Below are positions 36,482 through 45,776 of a stretch of 64,000 bases of DNA, piece by piece. Source of the stretch: Bacteroidota bacterium (GTDB lineage: Bacteria; Bacteroidota; Bacteroidia; Chitinophagales; Chitinophagaceae); assembly GCA_029573235.1 (NCBI GenBank), contig JAKQGX010000008.1:1-64000 (forward strand), read 5' to 3'. The position numbers and the translations under genes were made by a program. The notes beneath the pieces were generated by a model. That model was given only the letters and a program-made list of their open reading frames with translations. It had not been told where the DNA came from and did no database searches. Position 1 is the first letter of the stretch, and the number at the start of each line of letters is the position of its first letter.

Positions 36482-38977
36482 TTATAGGGCTACTTCAGAC
36501 GCTGTTTCGGCAGTGCTTTTTTCTTTTCCCGTAAGTATAAAATACAAGGCTGCCACAAAAATCAATATTAAAATGATGTTGCTGTAAGTGGTCAGTTGGC
36601 TACCCAATGCATAGCTTTTGGGTTTAAAGTGGAAAGCAATTTCGTGTTTGCCCGCAGGAATTTTTAAAGCACGTAACACGTAGTTGGCTCTGAGGATGGT
36701 TGCCGGTTTCCCATCGATGGTGGCTTCCCATCCGTATGGATACCACACTTCAGAGAATACCGCAAGTCCGTCTTGGCTGTTGTTGGATACATAACTCAGG
36801 TCATTCAATCCGTATTTGGTGAGATGAATAGAGGCTGCACTGTCTTTGCCAAAACGATACCCTTTCAGTTCCTTAGCGTAGCTCTCACGCAATACAGCCG
36901 TAGTTTTTGAGTTGAATGGATTTGCCATTGTTGCGGTATCTCCTAATGCCGGTGCATTCAAAGCATGCATTTCATCATCTGCAGTAGCTACTGTTTTCGC
37001 TTCATTTACAAACCATGCATTACCGTTGGCTTCATGATTGGGTTGGAAGGCTACAGGCTGTTGCTGTTGTCCGGTTTGGAAGATGATATATTTTGCATTC
37101 AGCATGTTCAATACTTGCGCATTAAACTTGCCACCGGTTTGCACACCGCCCAATTGCATATCGATAAGATCTTGGTAAATTTCCATTTTAGCAGGAGAGT
37201 ATCCGCCAATATTTTTAAAATGATAGGCAGAGATGGCATCGTTGTAGGTGCTTCTGGAAAGGTCTAATACACGGAAGTATGGGTCGGGATCTTTTAGGAT
37301 TTCTGCATCCACCGGACGTGGAGTGAAAGCTGCTTCATACTCTGATTCTTCTTCGTAGTTGTCATCATTGAGGTAGTTTTTAGAAGCCGCAAACAAATCA
37401 ATAAACACTAATATTCCGATACCGGCAACTAAAATGTTTTTGTTGATTTTATCTTTCATGAAAGCCCAAAGCAAACCGGCTGCCAACAAGATATAGACGG
37501 CACTGGTCAAAGCACTTTTTGTAGCCAAGGCTTGGCGGTCGGCTTTGAGAGGCTCTAATAATTGTTTGGGTAATTGCGCATCTATAGCGGGATTGGAATA
37601 GTCGAAAAACATAGAACCACCGAAGGCAAATAACAAACACAATCCTGCGGTAATACCGGCAGCTATTTTCAGCTTCTTAAGGGCTTCATCTTTTGCTACA
37701 GTGCCTTTTGCAATTTCCATCAATCCCCACATGCCCAGCATTAGAAACAGCAATTGCGGCACCAGCAACACCATCGTTGGCGAGCGGAATTTGTTGTACA
37801 TCGGCAAGTGGTCGAAAAGGAAATAATTAAAGGCTTTGAAATTGTCACCCCACGACATCATAATGGTAATGGTACACACCGCCAGCATCCACCACTTGTG
37901 TTTGCTTTTTACAATGAAAGCACCTAATACAAATAAGAAACAGACAATGGCACCAAAGTATATAGGCCCGGAGATACCCATGCGCTGCGGCCCCCAATAC
38001 AAGGGTATGGAAGAAGTTTGTCCGCCAACGAGCGCTTCAGTTTCCGGTGCTTTTTCAATGGATTCGCTGGAAGAGCCACCATACAAGTAAGGTATCATCA
38101 TACTGAAGGTCTCACCTATACCATTGCTCCACAAGAAGGCGTAATCTTTATCCAACCCACCTGCTTTTTTGTTTTCTTTTTTGTTGCTTTTCAATTCACT
38201 CTCGCCACCACGCATAGTCACCTTTGCATATTCTTTGGTGGGAAGGATAAAAGACATACATGTACCTACGGATACTATCGCTACTACAATGGCTACGGCA
38301 GTGGCTATTATGAAATTTTTCAAACTGCCTTTTTCGGTAATAACCGATATCAATTTTGAAATGAAATAGCCGCCGAAAACAAAGAAGGAATAATAGAATA
38401 CCTGAAAGTGATTGGTGCCTATCATCAATGCCAGGCTGACGCCCATCAACAAGGAACCCATCAACCAACGTTGCCGATAGATGAGTATCAAACCGGCTAA
38501 TACCGCTGGCAGCCAGCCCATTGCCAATACTTTGGTTTCGTGCCCTACGGATATGAGCACTATGGTATTGGTGGCAAAGGCATAAGCGAAAGAACCAATG
38601 ACCGCTATCCAACGATCGATGCGCATCACGCTCATCAAGGCGTAAAAGCAAGCCATGGCAATGAAAAAGAAGTAGGCAGGCTTTACTAATATAGACGTGA
38701 TCACCAATGCTATATTACCAACATAGTTATTAGAATGGGGGTAGCCAATGGTGTATGAGGGCATACCGCCAAACATGCTATTCGTCCAAAGTGGGTTAAT
38801 GCCCGTAGAATCATAATATGTTTTGGACTGTTGGTACATCCCTTGCCAGTTCATCAAATCATGTTGTGCCAGCACCCTGCCTTGCAACGCCGGATAAGCA
38901 TACAACAATGAAAACACGGCAAAGCCTGCAAGAATGAGCAAATGAGGGGTTAGTTTCTTAAAATCAATGGATCCCAT
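36482..38977 (-). CDS. YfhO-family polytopic membrane protein
   Basis: The 831-residue protein has many N-terminal membrane helices and a C-terminal extracytoplasmic domain of the YfhO family: GGYSPAKMEIYQDLIDMQL, VWYPYGWEATIDGKPATILRANYVLRALKIPAGKHEI near the end. Bacillus YfhO is linked to glycosylation of lipoteichoic acid as a GT-C type transferase. A similar sugar-transferring role in the envelope is inferred from the adjacent acyltransferase and flippase. Confidence 0.9.
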   Translation of the reverse strand: MGSIDFKKLTPHLLILAGFAVFSLLYAYPALQGRVLAQHDLMNWQGMYQQSKTYYDSTGINPLWTNSMFGGMPSYTIGYPHSNNYVGNIALVITSILVKPAYFFFIAMACFYALMSVMRIDRWIAVIGSFAYAFATNTIVLISVGHETKVLAMGWLPAVLAGLILIYRQRWLMGSLLMGVSLALMIGTNHFQVFYYSFFVFGGYFISKLISVITEKGSLKNFIIATAVAIVVAIVSVGTCMSFILPTKEYAKVTMRGGESELKSNKKENKKAGGLDKDYAFLWSNGIGETFSMMIPYLYGGSSSESIEKAPETEALVGGQTSSIPLYWGPQRMGISGPIYFGAIVCFLFVLGAFIVKSKHKWWMLAVCTITIMMSWGDNFKAFNYFLFDHLPMYNKFRSPTMVLLVPQLLFLMLGMWGLMEIAKGTVAKDEALKKLKIAAGITAGLCLLFAFGGSMFFDYSNPAIDAQLPKQLLEPLKADRQALATKSALTSAVYILLAAGLLWAFMKDKINKNILVAGIGILVFIDLFAASKNYLNDDNYEEESEYEAAFTPRPVDAEILKDPDPYFRVLDLSRSTYNDAISAYHFKNIGGYSPAKMEIYQDLIDMQLGGVQTGGKFNAQVLNMLNAKYIIFQTGQQQQPVAFQPNHEANGNAWFVNEAKTVATADDEMHALNAPALGDTATMANPFNSKTTAVLRESYAKELKGYRFGKDSAASIHLTKYGLNDLSYVSNNSQDGLAVFSEVWYPYGWEATIDGKPATILRANYVLRALKIPAGKHEIAFHFKPKSYALGSQLTTYSNIILILIFVAALYFILTGKEKSTAETASEVAL

Positions 38978-39290
38978 ACTATTTTTTTGAAGTCGGAAAA
39001 TTACTATTTCCTAAAACGATTTGCGAATATCTGCAAAATATTCTCTTTTAAGTGTTGCAACCATTAGTTGTTGATGAAACGACACCGGATATTCCTCAAA
39101 TGTTTGCGCTTAAGAAGTTCACCCCTTTTACGCAAGATGGATGTTGGAAAATAGAAGAATTACAGCAATTGACACATCTCCTAAGAATACCCTAAAATTT
39201 TTCAAATGCTATGTGTACCAACTATTACAGCCTCTATATCTTTTACTTTTGGCCCCAACTTTGCAACTTGCTTGCTTTTTTTACTTTTTT
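38978..39290. other. Divergent intergenic region (yfhO-like / TonB-type receptor)
   Basis: This 313-nt stretch separates divergent genes. The rightward -7 box at 39244-39251 is the one element I can name. No clear box for the leftward gene was found. No open frame is supported. Confidence 0.5.
39244..39251 (+). promoter_or_regulatory. Candidate -7 box for the TonB-type receptor
   Basis: TACTTTTG fits TAnnTTTG, 39 nt before the ATG at 39291. A second near-match, CAACTTTG, follows about 7 nt later. Confidence 0.35.
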
Positions 39291-42239
39291 ATGACTTCAT
39301 ACAAGACGCTTTTTCTTACGCTTCTCGGCATTATGTTGCTCTCCAAGGGTTGGGCACAATCATTTTCGGTAACCGGCAAAGTGTTGGATGGCGCCGATAA
39401 ATCTCCTTTAGTAGGTGCAACTGTTGTGCTTCTTTCTGCAAAAGATACTAATAATACCTACGGTAGTGTAACGGAGGCTGATGGAACGTTTAAAATAGAG
39501 CATGCACCTTCCGGTAGCTACAATGTAAAGGTGCTGTATGTTGGTTTCGAAAATTTCCACCGCACTATCACGCTTTCACAAGCAATGGATTTGGGCACTA
39601 TTACGTTGAAGCCATTAAGTACTCAATTGAAAAATGTAGATGTACGAGCCGAAGCGATACGGGCTACACAATCCGGCGATACCACCAGTTTTAATGCTGG
39701 TGCATATAAAGTAAATAAAGATGCAACTGCCGAAGACCTAATCAATAAAATGCCCGGTATCTCTACACAAGATGGTACGCTGAAAGCCGGAGGGGAGGAA
39801 GTAAAGAAAGTATTAGTTGACGGAAAGCCTTTCTTCGGTGATGATCCCAATGCAGCTATCAAAAATTTACCTGCAGAGATTATCGACAAGATTCAAGTAT
39901 TCGACAAACTAAGCGACCAATCGCAACTGACCGGTTTTGATGATGGCAATGCATTAAAAACAATCAACATTATGACCAAACCCGGAAGGAACAATGGTCA
40001 ATTTGGAAAGATATACGGAGGAATAGGCGACCGCGATTTTCGTTTTAATAACACACTGTACCTAGCCGGTGGCAACTATAATTATTTCAAAGGTGCTCAG
40101 CGTATTTCTGTATTAGCGCTAACCAATAATATCAACCAACAAAATTTTTCAACCGAAGACCTGACCGGCGTAATGAGTGCCTCTTCATCGGGCAGCCGCG
40201 GCGGGCGAGGCGGCATGGGTGGTCCCGGTGGACCGGGGGGCTTTGGTGGCGGTGTAGGTAGTTTCCTTGTTGGGCAACAAGGTGGTGTTACCAAAACCAA
40301 TTCTATAGGCGTCAACTATAGTGATGAATGGGGAAAAAAGATAAAAGTTTCCGGCAGTTATTTTTTCAATAACACCGACAATGAAAATAATACCAGCCTT
40401 TTCAGAAGATACATGACACCATCGGATAGCGGTATGGTATATCAAGAGAACAGCTATACCCATTCTAAAAATACCAATCATCGTGCGAACCTGAGAGTGG
40501 AGTATGAAATAGATTCTAATAACACCCTCATCATTACACCACGCATCAGCGTACAGCAAAATGAATATGCTAAAATGCTGAACGGTAGCACTACACTGCC
40601 CGGCAGCTTGGCGGTCAGCGCTACAGACAACAATACGCAATCAAAAAATTATGGTCTCAACTTAGGTAACACCCTTGTGTATATGCACCGATTTGCTAAA
40701 AAAGGGCGCACCATTTCTTTGCATGCCAATACACAGTTTAATCATAGAGACGGATCAGGTTCTCTACAGTCTTTAAATGAATATGCAAAAGGCGATACCG
40801 ATGTTATCAACCAGCGCAACGAATTAGTAGGAAAAGAGTACACCTACTCGGGAAGCCTCAATTATACCGAGCCAATTACAAACAGCTCGCAGTTGATGGT
40901 GAACTACTCTCCTTCGTATGCAACTAATACATCGGACAAGAAAACCATGAACGGAAACGGTAGTGGTGATTATATCCTTATGGATACACTTTTGTCCAAT
41001 CAATACGACAATACTTATGTCACACAGCGAGGCGGACTGAGTTATCGTTTTTCTAAAGCCCAACTCCAGTTTTCGTTGGGCACCGATTACCAATATGCCA
41101 CATTGGATGGTCAACAGGTTTTCCCCTATACCTTTCAATTACAAAAAAGTTTTTCCAATCTATTGCCCAATGCTTGGATGAATTACAAATTTTCCAAATC
41201 CAAAAACCTACGAGTAGTGTACAGAGCCAGTACCAGTGTGCCCAGTACCTCGCAGTTGCAAAGTGTGGTGGATAACTCCAATCCCTTATTGCTAAAAACC
41301 GGAAACCCTAATCTGTTGCAAAGCAATCGACATTTCAACATGGTACGATACAGCAGTACCAATTCCACAAAGGCAACCAGTTTCAACTTCATGTTGTTTC
41401 AAAACTATACACAAAACTATATCGCCAATCAAACCATTATTCCTACAAAAGATACGATGCTGAATGATGGGATTCGATTGAATGCCGGTAGTCAATTAGT
41501 AAAGCCGGTGAACCTTGATGGATATTACAATCTAAACAGCTTCATCAATTATGGTATGCCGCTAAAAGGGCTAAAAACCAATTTGAATTTGAATGCCGGT
41601 GTCAATTACAGCCATACGCCGGGTATGATTAATCAAGACATCAACTACTCCAACAATTATGGGTTGAATGGTGGCATTGTACTCAGTAGCAACATTAGCG
41701 AAAACTTTGACTTTACCGTAGCTTACAACGCCAACTACAATGTGGTCAAAAACACGCTTCAAAAGCAACTGAACAATAACTATTTTTCTCAAAACACATC
41801 ATTACGGTTGAATTATATTTTCTTGGATGGATTTGTATTCAACACAACAGTGAACCATCAGTACTACTCCGGACTGTCGCAGGGTTACAACCAAAGCTAT
41901 CTGTTATGGAATGCCGGCATGGGATATAAATTCTTAAGTGACCGCTCGTTGGATGTTCGGTTGAATGTATATGATATATTAAATCAAAACAGAGCCATTA
42001 CTCGTAACGTTACCGAAACATATATCGAAGACAGCCGCACCAATATCTTGCAGCGCTACTTGATGCTCACAGCTACCTATACCTTGCGTCGCTTTGGAGG
42101 TAAAAAAATTAGTGAGCAAGAATTGGATAAGCGCATTGACAGCGATGGAGAAATTAAAGAAAGACAAAACTTCATGAAAGGAGGTAATATGCCACCACCA
42201 TCTCATCGACCACCACATGGCGGCGGAATGGGCTTTTAA
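39291..42239 (+). CDS. TonB-dependent-receptor-like outer-membrane beta-barrel protein with CarboxypepD_reg domain
   Basis: From the ATG at 39291 the 982-residue protein has a signal peptide (ending KGWAQ). A CarboxypepD_reg domain follows (about 25-105: VTGKVLDGADKSPLVGATVVLLS), then a plug-like domain (DLINKMPGISTQDGTLKAGGEEVKKVLVDGKPFFGDDPNAAIKNLPAEIIDKIQVFDK). A long beta-barrel ends in a Pro/His/Gly-rich tail (PPPSHRPPHGGGMGF). A Gly-rich insert (about residues 298-325) interrupts the early barrel. It belongs to the 'outer membrane beta-barrel family' group that lacks an adjacent SusD. Substrate unknown. Confidence 0.9.
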   Translation: MTSYKTLFLTLLGIMLLSKGWAQSFSVTGKVLDGADKSPLVGATVVLLSAKDTNNTYGSVTEADGTFKIEHAPSGSYNVKVLYVGFENFHRTITLSQAMDLGTITLKPLSTQLKNVDVRAEAIRATQSGDTTSFNAGAYKVNKDATAEDLINKMPGISTQDGTLKAGGEEVKKVLVDGKPFFGDDPNAAIKNLPAEIIDKIQVFDKLSDQSQLTGFDDGNALKTINIMTKPGRNNGQFGKIYGGIGDRDFRFNNTLYLAGGNYNYFKGAQRISVLALTNNINQQNFSTEDLTGVMSASSSGSRGGRGGMGGPGGPGGFGGGVGSFLVGQQGGVTKTNSIGVNYSDEWGKKIKVSGSYFFNNTDNENNTSLFRRYMTPSDSGMVYQENSYTHSKNTNHRANLRVEYEIDSNNTLIITPRISVQQNEYAKMLNGSTTLPGSLAVSATDNNTQSKNYGLNLGNTLVYMHRFAKKGRTISLHANTQFNHRDGSGSLQSLNEYAKGDTDVINQRNELVGKEYTYSGSLNYTEPITNSSQLMVNYSPSYATNTSDKKTMNGNGSGDYILMDTLLSNQYDNTYVTQRGGLSYRFSKAQLQFSLGTDYQYATLDGQQVFPYTFQLQKSFSNLLPNAWMNYKFSKSKNLRVVYRASTSVPSTSQLQSVVDNSNPLLLKTGNPNLLQSNRHFNMVRYSSTNSTKATSFNFMLFQNYTQNYIANQTIIPTKDTMLNDGIRLNAGSQLVKPVNLDGYYNLNSFINYGMPLKGLKTNLNLNAGVNYSHTPGMINQDINYSNNYGLNGGIVLSSNISENFDFTVAYNANYNVVKNTLQKQLNNNYFSQNTSLRLNYIFLDGFVFNTTVNHQYYSGLSQGYNQSYLLWNAGMGYKFLSDRSLDVRLNVYDILNQNRAITRNVTETYIEDSRTNILQRYLMLTATYTLRRFGGKKISEQELDKRIDSDGEIKERQNFMKGGNMPPPSHRPPHGGGMGF

Positions 42240-42365
42240 TGAAGCACCTCCTTGAAAACTTGGTTTAGTATCCCATAACGACACGCTGGACTGGTGAGCA
42301 ACCATACTTTGCTGCTATGAAAGTTGCTGCTTCGTGTTGGGCGCAATACATACCGCAGTTATAGT

Positions 42366-42373
42366 TACTTTTG
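42366..42373 (+). promoter_or_regulatory. Candidate -7 box for the radical SAM gene
   Basis: TACTTTTG fits TAnnTTTG and lies 16 nt before the ATG at 42390. Spacing to a -33 element is not convincing. Confidence 0.4.
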
Positions 42374-42389
42374 CGCTTTCAAACGGCAC

Positions 42390-43673
42390 ATGCAACCATA
42401 TTTATTATACTCCGACGGGAAGGGAAATATTTTTGAAGATACCTCGCTATATGCCTTGGGGCGCAGCGGTTGGGATGCTATGCCCGTTGCGGCTGAAGAT
42501 TGGATACCATTGCCCCATGGTGGAAATTTATATGAACTGCCGGAACGCAGAGGCATTGGCTTGGATGTAGTAACCGGCGAGCCGCGCATTTGCGAAAAAG
42601 GCTGGGCGGTTGCAGCTTTTATTCCACCGGCACACACGGGCTTACACTTGGCTGCCTTCGAAACCCTACCTAATGCGGCTACTTTGCCTTTGCATTGCTA
42701 TACTGCTGCTGGTTGGTACGATAATCAGTTTTATGTTACGGCCATCCGCATAGAACAAGATATACGGCAAGAAGCTTGGGGCTATGATGAAGGATTGATA
42801 AAAGAAGGAGTAGCCCATTTGCTCAAAGAATATCCCCATAATCGATTGGTAAAACACATTGCCGAAAACTGCGCCTTGACCTATCATTGCCCTGCTGCTC
42901 GAAATTATTTTTTAGGTCGCTGGGAATGTCCTATACCGGCTTCGCCCGCCTGCAATGCCAATTGTTTGGGTTGTATTTCATTTCAGCCGGATGATGAAGA
43001 GTTGGTAGCCGCACAAGACCGACTAACCTTTAAACCTACAGTAGAAGAAATAGTAGAATATACGGTGCCCCATCTGGAAACAGCACCCTTTCCGATAGTC
43101 AGCTTCGGGCAAGGCTGCGAAGGAGAGCCTTTGCTAATGGGAGATGTACTGCGCGATTCCATTATTGAAATACGGAAGCACAGCCAGAAAGGAAGCATCA
43201 ACATCAATACCAATGGCAGTCGACCGGATGTGGTAGAGAAATTATTTAAAGCCGGATTGAACAGCATTCGCGTCAGCCTCAATTCGGTACAAGAGTCGAT
43301 ATACACCCGTTATTACTTGCCCAATAATTATCAGTTTGAGGATGTGTTAGAAAGTTTGAGAATCGCCCATCGATACAAAGGCTGGTCTTCTATCAATTAC
43401 TTTACTTTCCCTGGTATGACGGATAGTGTAGCCGAGTACGAAGCCCTGAGAAAGGTCATTGCCGACACACACCTGAACATGATTCAATGGCGCAATTTTA
43501 ATATCGACCCTGATTGGTACTTGGGCAAGATTGGTGTTTCCGATATTGGAGAGATATTGGGGATGCGGCAAATGTTGGAGTTGTTGCAAGAAGAATTCCC
43601 TCATTTGAAATATGGTTATTACAACCCACCCATCGAGCGTATGAAAAATTTTGAAACCGATTTTGCTCATTAG
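42390..43673 (+). CDS. Radical SAM protein of unknown substrate
   Basis: The 427-residue protein has the 4Fe-4S cluster motif CxxxCxxC in CNANCLGCISFQPDD (about residues 190-200). Later radical-SAM strand motifs are NTNGSRPDVV and SVQESIYTRYYLPNNYQF. An N-terminal extension of about 190 residues with an unrecognised beta-rich domain precedes the barrel. An in-frame TTG at 42324 is less likely than the ATG at 42390. It lies 54 nt upstream of prmC and may be co-transcribed. The substrate and product cannot be predicted from sequence. Confidence 0.85.
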   Translation: MQPYLLYSDGKGNIFEDTSLYALGRSGWDAMPVAAEDWIPLPHGGNLYELPERRGIGLDVVTGEPRICEKGWAVAAFIPPAHTGLHLAAFETLPNAATLPLHCYTAAGWYDNQFYVTAIRIEQDIRQEAWGYDEGLIKEGVAHLLKEYPHNRLVKHIAENCALTYHCPAARNYFLGRWECPIPASPACNANCLGCISFQPDDEELVAAQDRLTFKPTVEEIVEYTVPHLETAPFPIVSFGQGCEGEPLLMGDVLRDSIIEIRKHSQKGSININTNGSRPDVVEKLFKAGLNSIRVSLNSVQESIYTRYYLPNNYQFEDVLESLRIAHRYKGWSSINYFTFPGMTDSVAEYEALRKVIADTHLNMIQWRNFNIDPDWYLGKIGVSDIGEILGMRQMLELLQEEFPHLKYGYYNPPIERMKNFETDFAH

Positions 43674-43727
43674 AAAAAATACGGACGAACCCATGCTCCG
43701 CTGCCTTCGTTACCGGTTGCTGCCTCT

Positions 43728-44591
43728 ATGATTACGTTGCAAGAAGCATTCTATCAATTGAAAAATGCCTTAGCTGCACACTACGATGTGGGTGAAGCTA
43801 CTGCTATTAGCCATGAACTATTAAACCACTTGACAGGGCTATCAAAATTTGACCGATTGCTGCACAAAGACCAACTCCTCACGCAACACCAGTGGCAGCT
43901 ATATACCGATGCACAAACGAGATTGATAAAAGGAGAACCTTTGCAATATATTACCGGCATAGGATGGTTTATGGGAGAAGCCTTTGAGGTCAACAAACAA
44001 GTGCTGATACCTCGACCCGAGACCGAAGAATTGGTACATTGGATGGTTCAAGAACAAAAAGAGAATCCCTCGCTACGCTTATTGGATATCGGTACCGGCA
44101 GCGGTTGTATTCCTATTAGTATAAAAACAATGCTCCCTTCATCCAATGTTACCTCATGTGATATTAGTGCGGAAGCCATATTAGTAGCCGCATGCAATGC
44201 AGAAAAAATGGGAGTGGAAGTATGTTTTAAAATTGTTGATTTCTTAGAAGAAAAAAACTGGGATGATTTTGAGCAATATAATGTCATTGTTTCTAATCCA
44301 CCATACATACCCTTGAAAGAAAAACAACTGCTACATACGAATGTGGTGGACTATGAGCCGGCATTGGCGCTGTTTGTACCGGATAATGACCCCCTGCTTT
44401 TCTACCGAAAAATAGCCCGTTTTGCACAAGCGCATCTTGCACCAGATGGAGCGGTATATTTTGAAGTGCATCAATCGATGGCGGGCGATACCCAAAAGAT
44501 GTTGTTAGATTTTTTTGATGTAGTAGCACTACAAAAGGATATGAGTGGCAACGATCGGATGATAAAAGCTACTAAAGCTCGCCTGTTATAA
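43728..44591 (+). CDS. prmC: Peptide chain release factor N5-glutamine methyltransferase
   Basis: The 287-residue protein has the N-terminal helical domain and the SAM domain with IPRPETEELVHWMV, motif I LLDIGTGSGCIPISI, and the catalytic NPPY motif (SNPPYIPLKE). It methylates the Gln of the GGQ motif in RF1/RF2. It probably belongs to one operon with the radical SAM gene and converges with the XRE repressor gene with only 3 nt between stops. Confidence 0.95.
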   Translation: MITLQEAFYQLKNALAAHYDVGEATAISHELLNHLTGLSKFDRLLHKDQLLTQHQWQLYTDAQTRLIKGEPLQYITGIGWFMGEAFEVNKQVLIPRPETEELVHWMVQEQKENPSLRLLDIGTGSGCIPISIKTMLPSSNVTSCDISAEAILVAACNAEKMGVEVCFKIVDFLEEKNWDDFEQYNVIVSNPPYIPLKEKQLLHTNVVDYEPALALFVPDNDPLLFYRKIARFAQAHLAPDGAVYFEVHQSMAGDTQKMLLDFFDVVALQKDMSGNDRMIKATKARLL

Positions 44592-44594
44592 CTA

Positions 44595-45410
44595 CTATTT
44601 CTTTTGTGCCATTTTTTTTAGCGCTGCTTTTATTTCTTGCATATTGCGCGATAGCTCTTGCATGGGCACTTCTGCTTGCGGTATCGTGTCGGATAGATAG
44701 GTTACAAACTGCCATATTTCTACCACATTCTCTACCGATACTTCATAGGGTGGATAGTAGCTATTGAGTGATGCCAGTGTGAACGAGCGATTTTTTTTGA
44801 TGTTGCCGGTCACGAGCTTAAAAACAATGCCTTCCTCTTTGGTTACTACCAGACAAGGTGTTTCGGGTTTGATGTTGTTCCAATCATCGACATACTTACC
44901 TATTACCAAGGCATTCTCCGGAATGGGAAACATGCTATCGCCCACAGTAGGAAACATACGGTATTTGGTATCAGATGGAAGGTGAGGCAAGCTAAACATG
45001 GGTAGCTTGTTGATGTATTCAGGGTCGGCATAGCCATCGAGATAGCCTGCTTTTGCTTTATGGGTTACGTACTCGATATGGTCTTTGTTGTTGGCATTAA
45101 CGGTGGTTGCCAATATTCGTAGCTGGCTACCGGTGCTGTAGATATCGTTTCCGGCTTCCAGTTCCCGTAGTTTTAGTTCCGACAGTTTTGAAAGGTCGGT
45201 TTTGATGAGGTTGTCAATGCTCAATTTAAAATAACTCGAAAAGTTGATTAGGTCTTCTACCGTTGGGTTTACGGTTTGTCCATTCTCATGGGCATTTAGT
45301 TTGGAACGTGAAATGGATAGGCAGAAAGCCATTTCATCCTGACTCAGATTCTTTCTTCTGCGGAGGTGACGGATATTTGAAGACCAATAAATAGTTGCTG
45401 ACTTTGACAT
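44595..45410 (-). CDS. XRE regulator with LexA/CI-like autocleavage domain
   Basis: The 271-residue protein has an N-terminal Cro/CI helix-turn-helix (about 12-65: LRRRKNLSQDEMAFCLSISRSKLNAHENG). The C-terminal S24-like domain has an Ala121-Gly122 cleavage-type bond, Ser159 in TVGDSMFPIP and Lys198 in GIVFKLVTG, all in order for a self-cleaving repressor. A coiled C-terminal tail follows. It is divergent from lipoprotein B, separated by 366 nt, and is not next to any phage gene. A stress-inducible repressor of the neighbouring genes is possible but unproven. Confidence 0.88.
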   Translation of the reverse strand: MSKSATIYWSSNIRHLRRRKNLSQDEMAFCLSISRSKLNAHENGQTVNPTVEDLINFSSYFKLSIDNLIKTDLSKLSELKLRELEAGNDIYSTGSQLRILATTVNANNKDHIEYVTHKAKAGYLDGYADPEYINKLPMFSLPHLPSDTKYRMFPTVGDSMFPIPENALVIGKYVDDWNNIKPETPCLVVTKEEGIVFKLVTGNIKKNRSFTLASLNSYYPPYEVSVENVVEIWQFVTYLSDTIPQAEVPMQELSRNMQEIKAALKKMAQKK

Positions 45411-45776
45411 TTTTAGTAGCGTTTAGTTGTTACTTATAATGCTAATGTAGGAACTATTTTTTATTTAAACACTTTTTTAGGTAGAACAGAAGTGCCTCTC
45501 TGGAAATGAACATTGGGTATAGTCTCTTCATTTTTTGATACTATTATCTGTTTTAATAAATATGGTTTGTGTAGTGGATTATGTTTATTGGAAATCTTTT
45601 CAACAGGGATTGCATTAATCATCTGGTTGAGCGATGTTATTATGCAAAAATGTAAAATGGGTTTTGGTACGTTCTTTTTGTAGTTCCTCACGTTTTAATT
45701 ACAATTGATAATTATAGTACAGATCGCATATGTTTTATATAAATGTTTTATATTTGTTGTATCTAAAACTACTGTT
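45411..45776. other. Divergent region between XRE/S24 repressor and lipoprotein B
   Basis: This 366-nt AT-rich region contains the lipoprotein B -7 box at 45749-45756. A minus-strand frame of 76 codons (45461-45691) has no recognised motif and is not called. Operator palindromes for the repressor could lie here, but I did not find a clear one. Confidence 0.5.
45749..45756 (+). promoter_or_regulatory. Candidate -7 box for lipoprotein B
   Basis: TATATTTG fits TAnnTTTG and lies 20 nt before the ATG at 45777. Confidence 0.45.

Noticed and set aside
40183-40265. DNA-level tandem repeat in the Gly-rich insert
   Set aside because: The bases repeat only loosely (GGT/GGC codons). The effect is at protein level, so I list no DNA repeat.
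45461-45691. 76-codon minus-strand frame in the repressor/lipoprotein B gap
   Set aside because: No motif, no start context, and it lies in a region expected to hold regulatory sites.
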